From: Hemibagrus wyckioides
Taxonomy: Eukaryota; Chordata; Actinopteri; Siluriformes; Bagridae
Assembly: GCF_019097595.1 (NCBI RefSeq)
Contig: NC_080720.1
Span: forward strand, 23,384,852-23,448,851
Reading direction: 5' to 3'
DNA: 64,000 bases
Part shown: positions 1 to 11,653 of the stretch, in pieces
How positions within the stretch are numbered: the first letter of the stretch is position 1
Layout of the letters: each line of letters begins with the position of its first letter
The notes under the pieces: model-generated
Databases searched by the model: none
What the model saw: the letters and a program-made list of their open reading frames with translations, nothing else
Told to the model about the DNA's origin: nothing
Translations under genes and position numbers: made by a program

Positions 1-709
1 TCCGGGGACAAAAACATATAACAAACCTTGCAGTGTCCTCGTCATCATTCGGGAAAATTGGGAGGAGGGACTTTCTAACAGCAAAAATTATTAATTTGCT
101 TCAGGCATAAAAACATCATTTCTGACTGTACAACAGTATAAGCAAGAGATAAATTATTCATTTAACTACCCACATCAAACTCTAAATTACTCACAAAGTG
201 GCAAGGACCCTTTGAGATCAAACAGCAAGTAGGAGAAATCAGCCATGCAGTCAGGCAAAGAGATAGATGTGACATCAAGTACACCACCTCATTCTCCTGA
301 ACCCATGGTGAAAGGTGGTTTCTGTGGCTCTGGCAACATTGGTTCCCAAGACTAGAGGTGAGTCTAATAAGTGTGGACTCACTTCATCAGAAAAGAAGTT
401 TTTTGATGGGTATTTGAAAATGTGTGCAGTATTGGCTGAGAAGGCGGTGCCGGGGCCATCTATGTCAGCAGGGGGACACAGAGAATGGGGAGGGGCCTGC
501 TCTTCCCCTCTTAGCAAGGATTTCCCTTTGGTATTTCTCTTTAGAGCAGTTACATGATGAGACCCTGAAGCACACTTTTGACAAGGCTGACCGATCACAC
601 TAAAAAGGGATCATATCCACTCCAGTGGTCTGAGCAATGACATTTACACATTTTACTGTTACATTATGCTGATTTCCCTCTCCCCTTTGTTTTGCTGACT
701 AACCCATCA
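1..709. other. No recognisable gene
   Basis: I recognise nothing in this stretch. Two short overlapping open frames on opposite strands near 275-598 have no familiar motif and no splice context, so I do not call them. Confidence 0.4.
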
Positions 710-1041
710 GACAGAGGGCTGAGAGCCATACTGTCAAAGATGGTGGAGCGGAAGGAGTGCGCCATGATGTAAATCAGCTGCAAGCTCTCTGTGTGAGAGA
801 GTAAGTACAGCACAATAGAGAAGGAGTACCTGGCCATCAAGTACGTGGTCGTCACTGTCTGGTAATATCTGTTCATACTCTCTTTTGATTATACCTCCAC
901 TGGCTCCAGCACATGAAGGATGACAAGGTGGGGTTCACGCAGTGGTATCTGGCCCTTCAGCCATTTAAGTTTCAAGTGGCCCAAAGAAGAGTGGCACAGA
1001 TGGCTGTGGCAGATTTCCTTTCTCTGCAAGAGGGGGATTGA
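710..1041 (+). pseudogene. Ty3/gypsy RNase H relic
   Basis: Degenerate end of a gypsy-type pol. In one plus frame there is a DRGLRAILSKMVE-like stretch followed by STIEKEYLAIKYVV, which matches the RNase H core of vertebrate gypsy elements. After a frameshift near 895 a second frame reads MKDDKVGFTQWYLALQPF and then VAQMAVADFLS, the expected distal end of the same domain. In-frame stops lie at the codons after AMM, SV and TVW. The order and spacing fit the family, but the stops and frameshift make it a dead copy. No LTR was found beside it, so it is an isolated fragment. Family knowledge supports the domain; the clade is not resolved. Confidence 0.7.
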
Positions 1042-1216
1042 GTCAATGGCAGTCTGGATGGCTCCCCAACCTGAGTCAGGTAGTGGGGGATTGTGGAAAC
1101 GGAAGCAAGGTTGAGAGTCAGTTTGTGAATGGGACGTGGAGCTGGGGGAATTAGTAGTAATGATCTGCACCTGTATGGGGTTACTCAAACTATGTTGATA
1201 GCCAAATAGCACAAAG

Positions 1217-1217
<1 letters not shown>

Positions 1218-1251
<34 letters not shown>

Positions 1252-1256
1252 TGTGA

Positions 1257-1298
<42 letters not shown>
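1218..1298. repeat. (GT)n(GA)n compound microsatellite
   Basis: An uninterrupted GT run passes through GTGAGTGT into a long GA run ending at GATC. The same GT-to-GA arrangement recurs at 8088-8135 and 54687-54749. Confidence 0.95.
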
Positions 1299-1300
<2 letters not shown>

Positions 1301-1399
1301 AATAAAAACGGACCTTAAAAGCTTTCAAATCTCTCCCCAAAAATTTTAGCATCACTCTGATGGACTTCAAAATGCTCAGTAAATAAAATCAGTAAATTA

Positions 1400-1712
1400 G
1401 ATGCAAGCACCTTCAACTTTATTTAGAAACCAGCCTTGAATCATTTGCCTATATGTTTGGACTTGCTGTCTCATTCAAACATCCATATTTTCCCCACATT
1501 CAGACAAGTTTTTTGTTATCAGTAAGAATACATTCTCCTTAAATATGTCCTAGTACATTGCTCTATTTGTGTTTTATTCAATAATGTGTAATATTCCAGT
1601 AGCATTTGTAGTCAGACAGCCCCATATCATAAATCTCCCACCTCTGTACTTCACTGTGGGTATGGTGGTCTTGGTATTATACACGCATCCATACTTTCTC
1701 TAAAAATGATGA
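1400..1712 (-). pseudogene. Tc1-like transposase relic
   Basis: Read on the minus strand, about 1700 to 1540 gives KTTIPTVKYRGG, FMIWGCLTTNATG and later FKENVF. This is the conserved Tc1 core before the second catalytic aspartate (usual pattern TVKHGGG, VMVWGCFS). Further on, about 1500 to 1410, an MRQQVQTYRQ stretch sits where the QHDNDPKHT motif normally lies, with the aspartate lost. Stops interrupt the frame. No terminal inverted repeats are recognisable. It is an old, immobile fragment unrelated in family to the copies at 7 kb and 24 kb. Confidence 0.65.
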
Positions 1713-1816
1713 ATTATTGATAAAGCATTTCATATTTTATTCTTTAGTTCAAAAGAGCTCTGATGTGTCTGAATACATTTGTGAAAGTTTAGTTAAATAT
1801 CTGTTGCTTATATTTG

Positions 1817-1878
1817 GCTCCAGCTTCCCAGAGGCCCTGTGTGGGATAAGCGGTACAGAAAATGGACGGATGGACGAA
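1817..1878 (+). repeat. 3' tail of a common fish SINE-like repeat
   Basis: The stretch has the 'GGCTCC...CCCTGTGTGGGATAAGCGGTA' tail followed by degenerate GGAC/GGAT repeats. This ending is shared by the longer copies at 6151-6489 (reverse) and 45131-45424. Only the tail is present here. Confidence 0.6.
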
Positions 1879-2417
1879 TATGCACAAGAAGCATAAGAAT
1901 TAGCAAAAATAAATCTGAATATTTATATTTATTTCCCCTCCCTATAACTGTCATGTTCCACTGAAAAAGTTAGCTAATTCATTGCTTTATCCCATTAACT
2001 TAGCATAAAATGCTCAACACCTAGTGTTATAACTCCTGTTTACCCTTGTAACCTAAACAGTTAGATAATCAACAACACCAAAAACAGATAATGATGTGAA
2101 TCCTTGATACTTGAAGTTTTGAATGTTGAAAGTATTTTCATTTGCACCCTGTTTGCATAGGTTAAAAACAAGCCTTTATCCATTGCCATGTGAATCTTTT
2201 ATAAATATTGATAAATATGTTATTCTTCAGACAGTTCCAGGCTGAGTCAAGTGCAAATGTGCACATTCCTATCTTGGTTCTAGACAGGTCTTCCCACTAA
2301 AAGCCACCCCTTCTAGCCTGAAAGCACAGCCAATTTCTTCGACTACCATAGCCACAGGTCACTGTGGCATATTTGGGATTCAAACTTACAAATCCACTAC
2401 ACACTGTAATTCAATAA

Positions 2418-2614
2418 ACACTGTAAAGTCAGACATTCAGATTCATTATTGATATATCGTTCTATATATACATTCTAAACATTTGCCCTATGTTTGGGTT
2501 TTTTTCCGCCATGCCACTCAGGAGCTTAACTTCACAAAAAGAACTCTAAACTCCTAGAATGTATATATAGATTGATATATCTATAATGAATCTGAATGTC
2601 TGACTTTACAGTGT
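2418..2614. mobile_element. 197-bp MITE with 60-bp terminal inverted repeats
   Basis: Bases 2418-2477 and 2555-2614 are inverted copies of one another, 57 of 60 positions matching by direct comparison. The unique centre is only 77 bp and has no coding capacity. Ends are ACACTGTAAAG...CTTTACAGTGT. No target duplication is evident at either side, so the superfamily is uncertain; a Tc1/mariner-derived MITE is the simplest guess. Confidence 0.85.
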
Positions 2615-5600
2615 CAGTGTTAAATTAGTGAAAAAAATGATAAAATATATGCCTTGACATAGGTATATGCTTTTCCATAGGTAAATAAAAAAGTACACAC
2701 ATTAAAATTGCTATCAAAGGATGAAAGTTTGACATACTCTTTATATACTATTACTGTGTTTTTGGTCCATAAAAAAAAGAAATCTGATAAAGCTAAAGGT
2801 GTCTGAGAGTAGTGTATTGGCACAGAATAAATTAATTTTTTATAATATTCCCTTCTGTCTGCATCGCTCCAAAATACATATTCTCTGCAGCTGATTTTAT
2901 ATAGATAAAGGGAAGTATGAAAGGGCATATGGTTAAGCTTTTCACCATTTATTTAACCAACAATAGAGTATACCAAAAACTTTTTAAATCTTCCTGCAGT
3001 CATTCTGCTGCTGTCTAGCAAAAAAAATGTAAATTATTATATCTGAGCAGTGTTAGGGGGACATGCACCTGGAATGTCTATGATTTCTTTCCCTTAGATC
3101 TCAAAGCTTCTATCCTTTGCACATAAAAGGCTTTTGTTCATGTTATCTCTATGTTCCGCTTATACATCACCACTCTCCTAAACCAACAAGCGAACAGTGA
3201 ATTAAGCTCATGATTGACATGGATTCCAAGGCTCAGATGATTAGGAAAAATTCTAGTCTAATTTCTGACTCTGAAAGATGTCTGAGAACACATTTTTCAC
3301 TAGAGCATGTCAAAGAATTGTCATTAAGTCAATTTTATTTCCAAAAAAACAACAAAAAAAACAAGTTCATTGTTTATAAGAAGTTTATAACAAGTTCATT
3401 GTTTATAAGAAGTATAACAAGTTTATATACCGAGCTGAGTGAACAATCATAGGTGGAGAATTTCAAATGTTTGCTTTCATTCTAAGAATTTGTTAGGCAT
3501 CAAAGAAAGATAAAGGTGAAAATGGCTTAGAGACGGTTACAGGTATCATAGTGAAACAGCATTCTGAAAAATACTTTTTAGTTTAAATAGATAAATAATA
3601 CACCAAACATACCACTTCATAATTAATCTAGAAAATGCCAAAATGCTTTCTAACATCACTGGATATATGGAGGTTTTAACAGAAAATCTCAAACCAACTG
3701 ATGTTTGTCATTTCTAAAAGGATAATGATGTGTTTTGCTGTGTAATTGTACAATCAATTAGTAAACTGAAATCAGTCTAAATCTGTATTTAAGTACACAG
3801 TCATGACAATAAAGCTTGTTGAACTGAGATCAGGATGGGGATCACTGAAGCAGGGGAAGCACTGGGAGGGGGTCAGGGCATGGTTGGGGGGATCTTTGTG
3901 AAAATTGTCTCTGGAATTCCATGTGCTTACAGGGTACACTAATAAGGTATACTTAGATTGCCTGCTATGTGAGCCATTTTGATGAAAGGCATGGCAGCCA
4001 TGATTATACAGAATTGTATCTGATGTCTGACAGAAATCTTGGTAATAAAATTGACAAATTATTAATGCTGCATCTCAGACTGCATGTCAGGTGTGTCACA
4101 GAGGTATTAGTGAAAACAGACTATACTACCAGACTAAACTACCTTGGTGTTTTTCTTCATGGCCCAAAAGAGGTACAAATTTGCAAACATTGTTCAGCAA
4201 GGTCTCAGATGCACACTTTTTGTCTCTCAGAGCTGCCTATCTACTGGCCATTTACAATCAGACAGCAGCAAGCATGTGTCCATCTAAAAGACAAAGTGGT
4301 TCAGCTAATTTGGAATTCCCATGGCAAGAAGTGGGTAATTGAGTCTTATGACAGGACAGAGACTCTGGGCCAGAATGCTTCTGAACATGACAGTCTACTG
4401 TCCTGGCATGTTTGCAAAACACACTATTATAAGCACACATCCTCTGCATATGCACATGCATATGACTGTATGAAAACAAGTGAAAGGTTTTCTCACTCTT
4501 GAAGGGACATTAAATCCATAAAGGGGTATTACAGTCTAAGGACAGTTTAGCCCACTGTATATAAGAAGTAATTGCTCAGGCATACTTTAAATCATGCCAA
4601 GATGAGCCTTCTACCCTTAAATGCCATTAAATGCGATCTACTGGGTGTCAAGAGTATCACTGACAGAAATTTACCTTCATATATAGTACCCATCTTACAT
4701 CAAGAGTCATGGGCAAAATGAAGTCAGCAGAGTAAAACACAATAAAGTTAAATAAATGTGTTAAAGTATTACAGTTTTTATTTCTAACAAAATATTACAA
4801 TGGCTTTTTCAACTTCCACACAGCACAAGAATAATAATTTGGGCTAAAACATAAATATGTTTTCATAGCATTCACTCAAAATACATTCCTTGAATAATTT
4901 TCAAAAGTTCTTACATACTTTTTTATACACAAACTTTACCACTTCTGAAAAAAATAACAAAACTGATTGATGTTGAAAACCAAATTAATTCCCAGTCTGG
5001 GTATCAAATGTATAGCAGTTTTCAAAGTAACAAATATTATATTGAACTATGATCAAAAAATTTTAACATAGTTACTGTGTGCAGTAATATCATGTAAACA
5101 TGATCAGAAAACATGTATTCTGAATCAGACCAAGCTTCAATAAGCAATGATTTCATGTCTTCTATAAACACATTAGGTTAAAGGCTAACATGAAAAAACT
5201 GCAGATAAATGCAGATCGTTTGTTACTGCATGGTACAATGTCGTATTTTATGGCTTACCTGAATCTCATTCAACATATCTAGAAGTATTTCCTTCCAGCT
5301 TAACACCATTTTCTTGGTTGAAAAAGTGAAAAGTTTTTTTTTTTGTTGGTGGTTTAGGAAGTGAAATGGACTGTGTCATGGCATATATGAATTTGGGAGG
5401 GAATAAGGTTTGCTTGTAATTGTTTTAAAAATGATCATTATGAGCACAGTCAATATGTACTAAAGAACAGTCCATATTAAATTAAATTGTCTAATAAGAA
5501 CATCTACTGTGAAAGTGGCCGAAAGAAAGAGTGAAGTATATATGAAACCAAATTGTGTTTGCTAGATAGAGAAAAGTAAGGGCAAGGGTATGTTTGAATC

Positions 5601-6150
5601 CTGAATGGAGCCTCCAGCTTTCCCCTCTTCTCTCATATTACTTCTGTGAAGCTCTTTTCCTTTATTCCTATGGGAACCTCCTTCCTTCCTCAAAGTCAAT
5701 AAGCTTCACTGCTGGCTCCCCAAGCTCCACACTTGCGGTCATTTCCATTAAGGCCCACATGCACATGTATACACACACAGACACACACACACACTGATCT
5801 TCCAGTTCCAGAGAAGCTGCAAGGACTCCTAGGAGGTACATGTGTGAAAGGTACAGAAAAATTACTAAACTAAATGACTAAATTCTGTAGTTATATAAAA
5901 ATATATATATATATATATTAAATAAAATTACAGTATATTTAAAGGGAGAAATAGAAAGAGAGAATAATGTACAGATATAGAGAATCAAATTAATCAAAAG
6001 TAACCAAAACTCTTACCAACTCTAAATTCACCATCATTAGAGACTAGAGAATTAGAGAATATTATGCAAGTATTGGATAAATACTCGAATATTTTATTAT
6101 TTATTTAGTTAAGACACAGTAAAGCAGTTAAGTCTATACATAAAAGTATT
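2615..6150. other. Intergenic, no gene recognised
   Basis: AT-rich sequence. It contains a small duplication at 3361-3413, a GACAATAAAGC motif at about 3805-3815 that resembles the end of fish L2-like LINEs, an unassigned 177-codon frame at 3969-4502, a CA run near 5770-5795 and an AT run near 5900-5922. None supports a gene. Confidence 0.4.
3361..3413. repeat. Short tandem duplication (29-bp period)
   Basis: A 24-bp unit beginning ACAAGTTCATTG occurs exactly at 3361-3384 and again at 3390-3413. A partial third unit, AACAAGTTTATA, follows. Confidence 0.9.
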
Positions 6151-6489
6151 ATTCATTCATCTTCACTAACAGCTTCATCCTGGTCAAGGATGCAATTGAT
6201 TAGGAGTCACTAACCTGGGGATACGCCCTGGATGAGAAGCAAACCCATCACCTGGCACCATGTACATGTACATGCAAATTCAGATACTCATTCACACCTA
6301 GAGGCAATTTTAAGTAGCCAGTCCACCTATCAGGATTGTACTGTGATATGGGAGGAAACCAAAGGTCCTGAAAAAAAAACATGTGAACACAACAATAGGA
6401 AAGCTAACTTCATACATGCAGTTAACCAAGCTCAGCAAACCAGGAACCCTAGAAGTGTGAGGGAGCAACAACTACCTGCTGCACCACCA
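6151..6489 (-). repeat. SINE-like fish interspersed repeat, reverse orientation
   Basis: Plus-strand reading begins ATTCATCTTCACTAACAGC, includes CACCTAGAGGCAATTTTAAGTAGCC and GGGAGGAAACC, and ends CTACCTGCTGCACCACC. This is the reverse of a very common fish repeat whose forward form has the 'GTTCTCCC...TTTCCTCCCACAGTCC' middle and a GGATAAGCGG tail. The related forward copy is at 45131-45424. Confidence 0.7.
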
Positions 6490-6940
6490 ACTGTAACACA
6501 ACAGAAAAACATTCACCCTGTTGTCCAGAGACCATATGTTCAGCTCCCAATAATGTCACAGACGTGTGAATAGGAGTCAAAGGAAGCAAAATCTGCCATA
6601 CTTTCTGAGAAGAAAGGTTGGGATACTCATTTCTCCCTCTCAATCACAATCATGGGCATCTTTGAGATGTACAGAAGTGGGTGGATAGAGCTTTTTTTTT
6701 TTTTTAAAACAGAGTGTTTTATGCTGCTTCTTGCGCAGCAGTTCAAATAGATTGCCATCTGGTTCATGTGGAGCTGGCTTCTCCTTCACTAGGAGAAAGT
6801 GTGTGATTGCCTTTGGCTTTCCTGGTTTGAAGTCCTTGAGAGCCCTAACTAACTTGACAATAGGCTAAATTATGAATGCATGCAACATTAAGACTACATT
6901 ATGAAGAAAATTGTGTGGAATAAAAAAATATTTAAATCAT

Positions 6941-7662
6941 ATTCCGATCAGGCACATTATGAGCGAAGTGAATAACACTGATTATCTCCTGATTATCTAG
7001 TGGGTGGGATATATTAGGCAGCAAGTGAACATTTTGTCCACAAATTGATGTGTTGGAAGCAGGGAAAATGGGCAAGTGTAAGGATTTGAGCGAGTTTGGG
7101 TTAGGGTTAGGGTTAGGGCTCTAACCCACAGAGCAAGGAAGAAGGTGACCTGGTCTGATGAATCCCATTTTCTTTTACATCAAGTGGATAGCCGGGTGCG
7201 TGTGTTTCACTTACCTGGCAACACATAGCACCAGGATGCACTATGAGAAGAAGGCAAGCCGGCAGAGGCAGTGTCATGCTTTGGGCAATGTTCTGCTGGG
7301 AAACCTTGGGTCCTGCCATCCAGGTGGATGTTACTTTTACACATACCACCTACATAAGCAATGTTGTTCCATGTACACCCTTTCATGGAAACAGTATTCT
7401 GTTTGCTGTGGCCTCTTTCAGCAGGATAATGCGCCGTGCCACAAAGCAAAAATGGTTCAGGAATGGTTTGATGAGCAAGACCGAATTTGAGGTGTTCACT
7501 TGGCCTCCAAATTCCCCAAATCTCAATCCAATCGAGCATCTGTGGGATGTGCTGGACAGATAAGTCCATGGAGGCCCCACCTCACAACTTACAGGACTTA
7601 AAGGATGTGCTGCTGGCAAAGCAAAAGCGGGACCAACACAATATTAGGCATAATGTTAAGTT
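6941..7662 (+). mobile_element. Internally deleted Tc1-like element
   Basis: The left end (about 6941-7095) matches the end of a Tc1-like family also seen at 45565 and 63938 (CCGATCAG, GAAGTGAATAACACTGATTATC). The right part encodes the C-terminal half of a transposase on the plus strand. Visible are WSDES-like residues near 7153 (first catalytic Asp), PCHKAKMVQEWF near 7437-7470, and [19 protein letters not shown] near 7501-7557, which carries the final Glu of the DD34E triad. Several frameshifts break the frame. The N-terminal half is missing, and at that junction lies a TTAGGG array (separate entry). The right inverted repeat is badly eroded after ACACAATATTAGGC. It is a dead copy. Confidence 0.8.
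7098..7127. repeat. Interstitial telomeric repeat (TTAGGG)3
   Basis: GGG followed by three exact TTAGGG units (7101-7118), then CT, then CTAACCC (7121-7127), which is the reverse complement of the preceding GGGTTAG. It lies at the internal deletion junction of the Tc1 copy: left flank TTTGAGCGAGTTT belongs to the N-terminal coding start and right flank GAAGAAGGTGACCTGGTC to the catalytic core. Confidence 0.9.
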
Positions 7663-8086
7663 GTTGTAAGTTGTCTTGAAATAGAAGTACATATGGCTAC
7701 ATCATTTGCCAAGAGTGCAAGAGACCAAAACTGACCATGCACTCTGGGTGACATTATACTCTCCCCTTTCAATCTATGTAGCACTAATCATTGTGGGCAT
7801 CTGTGAGCTCAAGTATGGACATAAGGCACTTAACACTTTCCTCCAACTGTATTCAGCTGCACTGTGACAGCAGAGCTAAAAGATTTGGAGGTTGGCATTG
7901 ATACCTGTCATGTGATTTTCATTAGGGTTGTTGTGTGATTTACATTAAGGATGTCAACCATTCTTGGTGAGTGGCAAATGACGTGATCTAGAATCTAGCA
8001 GATGTACCATACTTTATCAAGAGCCTGTACTCAAGGGAGGTAATGATAATGATTAACGTGACACATGAGCTCTGTTGAGCTGTGAG

Positions 8087-8118
<32 letters not shown>

Positions 8119-9180
8119 CAGAGAGAGAGAGAGAGTACAAGCATTGGTCCTGACCAGAGCAAAGCAAAAGCTGAAAAAAAATGCAACAAACAACTACTTA
8201 CAAGTCCACTGAATATTTCTCTATTTCTCTCTTATTAAGTGTTCTTGATCAAGCACTCAATTCAAATCTATTCCACAAATGTCACGTTCACGTTATGTGT
8301 TTAGTTTACTTTGCTTTAAAGAACACCCAGTCATGAATTTCACAAGTACCCTCTGTTGCTGTATGGTACCCACTATGAATTTACCACAGGCCATCATCTC
8401 TCCCTCTATGCCTCCATAACCTCCCACTAAGGATGGAGAATTCCAGACAAGATGGTCACAGATGTGCTGCCAAACCAAAATGTTAACGCAAATGGAAAGC
8501 AATGACTTGCTATTTCTGCTGAGTGAAACAGAGAAACATTTCATATGGAGAGTTGAAAATGCTGATGGAGTGAGGACAGGACAAGGAAATATAGATGAAA
8601 TGTGAATAAGAACAAAATACTTTAGGAACTCCATCAAAATTGGTATAATTGTTCTCTGATTACACAAACATTTTTTTCAAGTTTCATATGGTCTTATAGA
8701 GGAATTGGAGATGCTGTATGAACTACATTATTATAACATTCAGAAATATATCTCAGAAATATTTATTTTTTCATGCTACCTAGGAGACTATGCGGTGAGT
8801 GAGGAATCTAGGCCAGGACAAATCTCTGCTATCTTGGTTTGTACACATTGCCAAGAGTGTTTGGAGCAATCCTTGCTACATTTTGTGTGACATTCCATCC
8901 TGGTAAAAAAAAATCTTGTGTGCCAAGATCACCAAAAGCATCCCTATATAAGCAACATGGCCTTAAAGCAGGAGGATAGAACCTCAGACTTGCTGGTAAG
9001 CACAATTTGAGAGCATAATTTTCTCTGCTTACTGTACATCATGGCAATCAAAGCAACTCTATCCAATTGTTGGCATCTGTGAAGGCATGTATGTGGAAGA
9101 GGGACGACAGCTGTTCAATTGCCAGGAGCAGACCATCCAGAACACATCCAGCCACCTCTCCTAAATTTTATCACCCAGAC
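7663..9180. other. Intergenic, microsatellite only
   Basis: It holds a (GT)n(GA)n microsatellite at 8088-8135. A 124-codon minus frame at 8293-8667 has no recognisable motif and is not called. Confidence 0.4.
8088..8135. repeat. (GT)n(GA)n microsatellite
   Basis: GT run switching to a GA run with a single ACA interruption. Confidence 0.9.
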
Positions 9181-9185
9181 TCACA

Positions 9186-9940
9186 GTGAACCCAGAGGAT
9201 ATGCTCACACAGTTCATTATCTGGAAGCTAGATTCTACTGTGAATGCTAGCCAGATTAATCAAAGCTGCTGTGTGCAGTATCAGCATATGTTATGGAAGC
9301 TTGGACTAATAATGTCAGCCACATCAGTGGTGCAACTAGACCTGCATACATTCCAGAATTGGGTTGTCAGCTTGCAGGTTGACTGCAAATGCAACAGATA
9401 TAATCATGTCATGGCTTGATGGCAATGCAGGGTGTTCCTAATTGACGGAGTGTGGGGAGTTTTCTATTACAGAAGGATAATCGCCATAGTCTCCTCCCTC
9501 ACAATCTGAGTGGAGTGGTGCCACAGGGATACTGGAGGCATGTGGGCACCAGTGCACTAGTGTTGATTCTGCACCCAAGTTTAGTAGGTCAGATCAGGGA
9601 GACGTTTGAGTATGCACAGATGGACCTCTACTCCAGGCAAAACATTGCCAGTTTTGGCTCCCCCTGGCAGGTGGGATGCCTTGGCCTCACCATTTGTTAT
9701 ACATTGTTTCTCCTCTAGTTGTTGCTGAATCCAGGATGTCTGCATACGGTCACATCACACACCTTTGTGAGTAAGTATACCCTTGTAGCCTTCAGAGATG
9801 AGCCTCCAGAGTATTGTTTGCTGTGGTATGTAGAATGCACATGGTGTGCCCTGTGGTGTTATCTGAACATTTTTGTGGACATTCAGTTCTCAAACTCTTT
9901 ATTTGCTGTTGGTGAGCTACCTTGTCTGAGCAGAGGTTAA
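9186..9940 (+). pseudogene. Possible DIRS/gypsy pol relic
   Basis: Three consecutive open frames (9186-9419, 9452-9718, 9719-9940) show fragments resembling the end of the reverse transcriptase/RNase H region of DIRS-type elements. The best stretch is LHPSLVGQIRETFEYAQMDL, where the family has a pattern like LHPxVVxxIWxxFGxAxVDLFAS. Upstream, QNWVVSLQVD resembles the conserved stretch near the start of that region. The match is by eye, short and broken by stops. It could equally be unrelated sequence. Confidence 0.3.
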
Positions 9941-10582
9941 CCCTGCTCAGTGATGCTATGTGGTGGTCTTAATCACCTTTGGCTACAGAATGTAGATGTG
10001 CTTAATATGTACTTTCATGATGATTAATATATCAAGCAATTAAGAAGTTTTTGTTTTCTTCACAGATTTGAGGATATTTATTTGCTGATAGAAAATAAAT
10101 AAATATTTTGGAAAAATCACATGCTTTATCCTACTCTTAGGAATTTTAGCATCTTAATCATCACAACTTAGCTTTAATTAATAAACTGCCACATCATATC
10201 ATCCAGTCATTTGAAATTAAGTCACTTAAACTTCTCCTGTGGTCCTGTGTGTTCATGTGTACATCAATTATTTTTAAGGCATCATATTTACTAGGCATAG
10301 AACTGAGGTCCAGTAAAGAAGATGTTTAAATTATACACTTAGTTTATATTGGTACTTATTGTGTAATAAATTAGATCATGAAAACATTCTGTGGCTGATT
10401 TTAAATAAACATGCATTAAATTAATTAATATTTCTAAGCATGCTCAGTTATTTATACATATATACATATATACATGCTCACTATTTGATTTATTATATAT
10501 GGACTTATAAATATATTAATAAAATAAAATCTATTTAAATACAATATAATCTTAGAAATAATACTAACATTAAACATATGAT
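9941..10582. other. Intergenic, AT-rich, nothing recognised
   Basis: Very AT-rich DNA with TACATATA repeats near 10455-10475. No coding or repeat-family signal. Confidence 0.4.
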
Positions 10583-10880
10583 TGTAAGGACCCGTCAGAG
10601 TCAGGAAGATTGGAATCCATATGCAGATATATTAGTCAAACACAGGAGGCACAATCGTAATCCAAAATACCGAAGCAGAAGTCAAAACACTAAGCAAACA
10701 AAACCGAAAACACAACACATGTACTCTTAAATGTGGCAGAAACAGGCAGAGGTCATACACGATAATCCAAACAATGCAGAGGTAATCCAAGGCTTGGTAT
10801 GTCACGAGGGAATGATACTTCGCATCTAACAATGAGTACACACTGCTTATATGTCTGTGATAAACCAGGAAGTGTAGTTC
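10583..10880 (-). repeat. 3' LTR of the gypsy element
   Basis: Starts TGTAAGGACCC on the plus strand and is near-identical over about 300 bp to 14740-15050. Similarity stops after AGTGTAGTTC. Read on the minus strand it carries an AATATATC where the partner has AATAAATC, so the polyadenylation signal in this copy is altered. Confidence 0.8.
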
Positions 10881-11023
10881 GTGGGTGCTAGTATTCAGGA
10901 GAGGGCTCCTTCTGGTGTTCTGGATCGTGATGAGCTGTGACGGGTGTCTCTAGGTGTTCTAAGATGTGGACGCCCCTGTGGGCAAGGGCCAGGCCTGTTG
11001 GGGTGGGATGGGGTGTGAAAATC

Positions 11024-11180
11024 CTACGTTAGGGAAGGATCCAGAATATCAGCCGCATCAACCCAGTTGTGTTCCTCTGGGCCATACCCCTCCCAGTCCA
11101 CCAGGTACTGCAGTCGGTGCCCGATGCGACGGGAATTCAGGAGGGGACTCACATGGTAGGTGGGGGATCCGTCAATGTCT
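11024..11180 (-). pseudogene. Gypsy chromodomain (C-terminal end of pol)
   Basis: The minus strand reads [20 protein letters not shown] followed by [19 protein letters not shown] and a stop. This is the usual chromodomain pattern with its aromatic cage residues (Y, W, W), which in chromoviruses helps target integration to modified histones. The stop at 11024-11026 is the natural end of pol. Confidence 0.8.
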
Positions 11181-11653
11181 AAAGGAGGCGGTGGTTCGTG
11201 AAGTTATAGGTGCGTGATTCTTGGACAGGCTTGAGAAGGGACACGTGAAACATGGGCGAGATGCGATATGAGGCGGGTAACTGTAGGCGGTATGAGACGG
11301 TGTTGATCTGATGCAGGATTGTGAATGGGCCAATAAAATTAGGGCTTAGCTTATGACAAGGGAATTGCAGTTTCAGGTTGCGGGTAGACAGCCAGACTCA
11401 TTGGCCCACTCTGTAGGTCCGCCTGGATTCTCTGTCTCTTCACTGCACTCTACAGGCATACATGCGCACGTTCCCAACTCCAGACCTCCTGACTCCATCT
11501 AGACCAGTCATTAACAGAAGGGACATCCAAGGGTTCCCCAGACCAAGAAAACAGAGGAGGTTAATAGCCCAGGACACACTGAAATAGAGTGAGGCCAGTG
11601 GAGGAGTGGGTTAGAGAGTTGTGTGTGTACTCCGCCCAGTGGAGGAACTCACT

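Noticed and set aside
2261..2400. tRNA/SINE-like stretch with TTTGGGATTCAAAC
   Set aside because: Only a B-box-like motif is visible; no A box or SINE body could be aligned.
3800..3826. LINE tail-like GACAATAAAGC
   Set aside because: Too short, and no LINE coding sequence precedes it.
3969..4502. 177-codon plus-strand open frame
   Set aside because: No recognisable motif, no splice context, histidine-rich irregular composition, and overlapping frames on both strands. It is probably chance.
8293..8667. 124-codon minus-strand open frame
   Set aside because: No family resemblance; may lie in an unrecognised repeat, but nothing supports a gene.
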